Source: Lachnospiraceae bacterium
GTDB lineage: Bacteria; Bacillota; Clostridia; Lachnospirales; Lachnospiraceae
DNA length: 64,000 nucleotides
Assembly (NCBI GenBank): GCA_029012365.1
Contig: JAQXLY010000018.1
Location: 61,554-125,553, forward strand
Direction: 5' to 3'
Each line of letters starts with the position of its first letter. The stretch's first letter is position 1. A program made the translations under genes and the position numbers. Positions 61,441 to 64,000 of this stretch are shown here, in pieces. The notes under the pieces were generated by a model, which saw only the letters and a program-made list of their open reading frames with translations, did not search any database and was not told where the DNA came from.

Positions 61441-62265
61441 ATGGGTCATTTGGAATATAAGAAAAAATCAAACCGGATATTTTCGGAATTAGGTTGTCAC
61501 ATACACAGCGTCTATGAAATCTACTACTTTGTCTCAGGGGATGCCGAACTTATGGTGGAGGGTCGCATTTTTAAGCTGACCCCTCATAGCCTTCTCATTT
61601 TCCCGCCAAATGTACTGCATGGCATTCAGGTCAACTCATGCGATGATTATGTTCGTTATTGTCTGTATATTTCGCCACAGGATCTTATTCCTGAACGTTT
61701 GCACTTTCTGACCGACATTGTCACCGACACAAAAAAAGCCCCTCAGGAGCTTTTGTATGAGCATACCGAATCCTTCCGTCTGGAGCAATTTTTTTATAAT
61801 CTTAAGCAGCTCGAAGAGCAGCCTGAGGATATCAGAGCCACATTTGAGCCTATCTTTACAGAATCCCTGGTTGCACAGATTAATCTGCTGTATCACACCT
61901 TACGTCCTTCCCGCGTATCACATGGCACAGCCGGAAAAATAGATGCTATCGTCAGTTATCTTAATCTGCATCTCACCACCCCTATGACCTTAGACTCAAT
62001 TGCTGACCATTTTTTCCTCAGTAAAAACTATCTTAACCGCACCTTCAAGGAAGCCATTGGTACAACTGTCATTGAATACCTGCGCTATAAGCGTGTACTT
62101 CTTGCAAGGCAGCACATATTAAACGGCGAAACAGCCATGAATGCCGCAATTCTTTCCGGCTTTTCAGATTACAGCACTTTTTACCGCACTTATGTCAAAT
62201 ATATGAATATATCACCACATTCCGATATTCATACAAGTCCGAAAACAATTGTGATAAAACGTTAA
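61441..62265 (+). CDS. AraC-family regulator with cupin sensor domain
   Basis: 274 residues from the ATG at 61441 (MGHLEYKKKSNR) behind AGGGGAG. Residues about 15-95 form a cupin (HIHSVYEIYYFVSGDAELMVEGRIFKLTPHSLLIFPPNVLHGI). The C-terminal double HTH is about 165-270 (MTLDSIADHFFLSKNYLNRTFKEAIGTTVIEYLRYKRV, AAILSGFSDYSTFYRTYVKY). It is divergent from the sugar importer unit and most likely activates it in the presence of a sugar. Confidence 0.92.
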   Translation: MGHLEYKKKSNRIFSELGCHIHSVYEIYYFVSGDAELMVEGRIFKLTPHSLLIFPPNVLHGIQVNSCDDYVRYCLYISPQDLIPERLHFLTDIVTDTKKAPQELLYEHTESFRLEQFFYNLKQLEEQPEDIRATFEPIFTESLVAQINLLYHTLRPSRVSHGTAGKIDAIVSYLNLHLTTPMTLDSIADHFFLSKNYLNRTFKEAIGTTVIEYLRYKRVLLARQHILNGETAMNAAILSGFSDYSTFYRTYVKYMNISPHSDIHTSPKTIVIKR

Positions 62266-62276
62266 TAGATTCTATC

Positions 62277-62732
62277 TCATTTTTTCAGGTACTTTGCCGT
62301 AATAGTTGTGCCATTTTTTAACATTTCCTCAGGAGTTCCGGTAAATACAATCCTGCCGCCCTTTGTACCGCCGTCAGGTCCTACGTCAATGATATAATCT
62401 GCCAACTTCATGACATCCGTATTGTGCTCAATCACAATTACGGTATTTCCCCTGTCGACAATCATCTCCAAAATGTTTACCACCCTTTCGATATCGGCAA
62501 CATGTAAACCGGTTGTCGGTTCATCCAGAATATAAATATTTCCCTTTTTCTTTATATTTTGTGCGAGCTTCACTCTCTGGCGCTCACCTCCTGAAAATGT
62601 AGAAAGCGGCTGTCCTAAGGATAGATACGGAAGTCCGATGTCAATCATACGGTCCAGAGAATCCGTAAGCTGCTTCACAATCGACAAAGCTCTTGTATTC
62701 TGCTTTAAGCCTCTTATTTTTATCGGTTCCAT
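62277..62732 (-). pseudogene. UvrA-like gene with a large in-frame internal deletion (or a mini-UvrA)
   Basis: 151 residues, ATG at 62732 with a strong GGAGG. The first 12 residues (MEPIKIRGLKQN) look like the true N-terminus of UvrA-type proteins. Residues from about 15 on (IVKQLTDSLDRMIDIGLPYLSLGQPLSTFSGGERQRVKLAQNI) match the C-terminal ABC domain of a family that is normally 750-950 residues. All zinc motifs, both Walker A sites and the first ABC domain are gone, while the signature (FSGGERQ) and Walker B (IYILDEPTTGL) remain. The frame is open. Without Walker A it should not bind ATP normally. MerR-regulated UvrA-like drug-resistance proteins exist in Firmicutes, and a MerR-style promoter lies upstream. 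Confidence 0.75.
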
Positions 62733-62779
62733 ATCTTACCTCCATAACAAAGAATCCTATCTGAGTTTACAAATAGGAT

Positions 62780-62809
62780 TCTATATCCTCCCCTTAAGGG
62801 GAGAGTCAA
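62780..62809 (-). promoter_or_regulatory. MerR-type promoter with 16-bp palindrome in the spacer
   Basis: On the minus strand, TTGACT (62809-62804), an 18-base spacer and TATAGA (62785-62780). The spacer contains the perfect palindrome CTCCCCTTAAGGGGAG (62788-62803). A dyad between -35 and -10 with overlong spacing is the hallmark of MerR-activated promoters. A 10-bp inverted repeat (62751-62760 and 62773-62782) lies just after. It drives the UvrA-like remnant. Confidence 0.8.
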
Positions 62810-62878
62810 GCCCCTAATTCCCGGCTGCTTAAACCGTACTTCAAATGACACGGAATCTTCCGAAGCTCCTCTTTTCAT

Positions 62879-63574
62879 TTACTTCCAAGGGCGTTCTTTA
62901 CCAAACCACCCATTTTGTTCCCAATACTCCTTCTCCACCGGCGAAGCCCCCCAGCCCTTTTTCTGCATCATCCCCATCATATTAAACATAAATCTGGTCT
63001 TAACTCCGACATGAGGCTTTTTCTCTGTGCTTAGTTTTCCGGCGATTCTTGTTGTGTCTTTTTCGATTTTTTCTTTCTTTGAAGCTCTTACTTCATCCCA
63101 ATTCATTGCCTGAACCGCTATTCCATACTTAATAACGGATGGTACTCCCATATAAAATAAAGAATCCTCCACATCCTTCATTGCTGACCCGGTCGAAGCT
63201 CCCGCTGAAGTGGAAACAATTACGGCACGCTTACTGAACATGTATTTCTTAGGTCGGTGAACCATCCAGTAGTCAAAAGTCATATCAAGGAAAGATTTTA
63301 ATGGAGCAGAAACATGTAAGCAATAAGTAGGCGTTGTTACAATAAGTAACTCTGCCTCCTCAATGGCATCAAGAATAACCTTTTTCTCTTCATAATAAGG
63401 ACAAGCCTGTTCATCTTCAAGGCATTGATAACATCCGGTACAAAAATGATTTAAATCCTTCGGGAAAAAGAATTCCCTAATCTCGTTATCCCCACTTATC
63501 TTATCAGCAATCATTCGACCGATATGATATGTACTCCCCTTATGGTTCTGCCCGTTTAACACTACTATCTTCAT
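62879..63574 (-). CDS. Flavodoxin-fold NAD(P)H-dependent oxidoreductase / iron-sulfur flavoprotein type
   Basis: 231 residues from the ATG at 63574 (MKIVVLNGQNHKGSTYHIGRMIADKI) behind GGGAGG; the frame open to 63664 has no start signal. The phosphate-binding loop of FMN is at the start. A Cys-rich piece (FCTGCYQCLEDEQACPYY) matches the cluster-like region of iron-sulfur flavoproteins, and TPTYCLHVSAPLKSFLDM is the usual second FMN loop. The C-terminal 80 residues are less typical. It probably reduces small molecules with FMN; the substrate is unknown. Confidence 0.85.
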   Translation of the reverse strand: MKIVVLNGQNHKGSTYHIGRMIADKISGDNEIREFFFPKDLNHFCTGCYQCLEDEQACPYYEEKKVILDAIEEAELLIVTTPTYCLHVSAPLKSFLDMTFDYWMVHRPKKYMFSKRAVIVSTSAGASTGSAMKDVEDSLFYMGVPSVIKYGIAVQAMNWDEVRASKKEKIEKDTTRIAGKLSTEKKPHVGVKTRFMFNMMGMMQKKGWGASPVEKEYWEQNGWFGKERPWK

Positions 63575-63638
63575 TTTGCCTCCCTTAATAATCTTTCTGC
63601 GTTTCGCTCTCTTTGACGTCTTCCAAATCCGCAATATA

Positions 63639-64000
63639 TTAAAAATCGTACCGTATGACGGCACAGTTTTTTACACCCCATGCTGCATATTCTTCGTTTG
63701 TCATATCAGTAAAGTATGACTGCACAACTCTTGCAATCCCATTATGTGCTACCAGAATATATGTCTTTTCATCAGATTCCGCTTTTATATCATCTAACAA
63801 ATTGTAAATGCGCTGTGCCAATCTAAGCATCGACTCTCCGCCTTCATAGCTGCAGGCAAAATGTGCTTTTGCCTTCTGAAACTCTTCTCCGTTCCGCGGT
63901 GTAGACTCCCACTTACCAAAGTTCTGTTCCTTTAACCTTAGTTCCATTTTTGCAGGAATTCCGGTCATCTCTGAAATATGCTTCGCAGTATCAGCCGCAC
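63639..64000 (-). CDS. Histidine phosphatase family protein, N-terminus beyond the right edge
   Basis: The frame is open through base 64000, so about 120 C-terminal residues are visible (ADTAKHISEMTGIPAKMELRLKEQNFGKWE at the left, then YILVAHNGIARVVQSYF). LKEQNFGKWE and VAHNGI are the second half of the phosphoglycerate-mutase type active site; the RHG motif is outside. An ATG at 63968 is inside the domain and not the start. Substrate unknown. Confidence 0.85.
   Translation of the reverse strand, partial: AADTAKHISEMTGIPAKMELRLKEQNFGKWESTPRNGEEFQKAKAHFACSYEGGESMLRLAQRIYNLLDDIKAESDEKTYILVAHNGIARVVQSYFTDMTNEEYAAWGVKNCAVIRYDF

Noticed and set aside
62277..63664. Genomic island or mobile element remnant at the right end
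   Set aside because: No transposase, integrase, tRNA or flanking repeats are seen; the truncated UvrA-like gene alone does not prove an element.

Overview
The window looks like chromosomal DNA of an anaerobic, endospore-forming, low-to-mid GC Firmicute of the Lachnospiraceae type. Evidence: an oxygen-sensitive class III ribonucleotide reductase; a probable Re-citrate synthase; radical-SAM ThiH for thiazole synthesis; the SCIFF peptide with its radical-SAM maturase; a sigma-K type sporulation sigma factor; strong purine-rich Shine-Dalgarno sites; and LplBC-type sugar ABC transporters. No phage, plasmid, transposase, CRISPR, rRNA or tRNA signal was seen. Most genes lie on the minus strand in tight operons.

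Layout. 1-4390: two secreted surface proteins (one cut by the left edge, with a Pro/Thr repeat linker), divergent from a large regulator with two HTH motifs (4598-6352). 6416-9770: Re-citrate synthase, isocitrate dehydrogenase and a GntR regulator behind a promoter whose -10 lies in a GntR-type palindrome; together they make 2-oxoglutarate for glutamate. 9791-14036: nrdD, nrdG, a membrane protein and mgsA. 14276-15754: an AI-2E family exporter. 15855-17589: SCIFF maturase and an unusual double SCIFF precursor. 17700-26772: a conserved housekeeping cluster (mtaB, ireB, ruvX, DUF1292, rnj, a short mltG-like gene, trmR, a U32 peptidase of tRNA hydroxylation, sigK, an Orn/Lys/Arg decarboxylase-like gene). 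26951-31570: an HPr-like protein without the phosphorylated His, then prmA, rsmE, cysteine desulfurase and thiI. 31703-33034: a MATE exporter. 33080-39436: comEA, a response regulator, its kinase, a GerMN lipoprotein and comEC, all co-directional. 39550-47435: a DUF606 transporter, a chemoreceptor, an unknown secreted protein, a Lit-type lipoprotein transacylase and a heterodimeric ABC exporter. 47618-54146: thiCSFGH-tenI-thiED, a thiamin operon under a TPP riboswitch with a consensus promoter. 54154-55568: a MIF-like protein and a TauE/SafE permease. 55637-62265: a GH43-type glycosidase, an oligosaccharide ABC importer and a divergent AraC regulator. 62277-64000: a UvrA-like gene that appears to have lost its whole middle in frame but keeps a MerR-type promoter, a flavoprotein, and a histidine phosphatase cut by the right edge.

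The least ordinary items are: (1) the SCIFF precursor in which two complete six-cysteine units are fused by an in-frame 132-bp tandem duplication; (2) the internally deleted UvrA-like gene behind an intact MerR-style promoter; (3) the two-component system plus GerMN lipoprotein lying between comEA and comEC; (4) several short paralogues that keep a fold but lack its catalytic residue or domain (HPr-like, MltG-like). No wholly new defence or mobile system was found.
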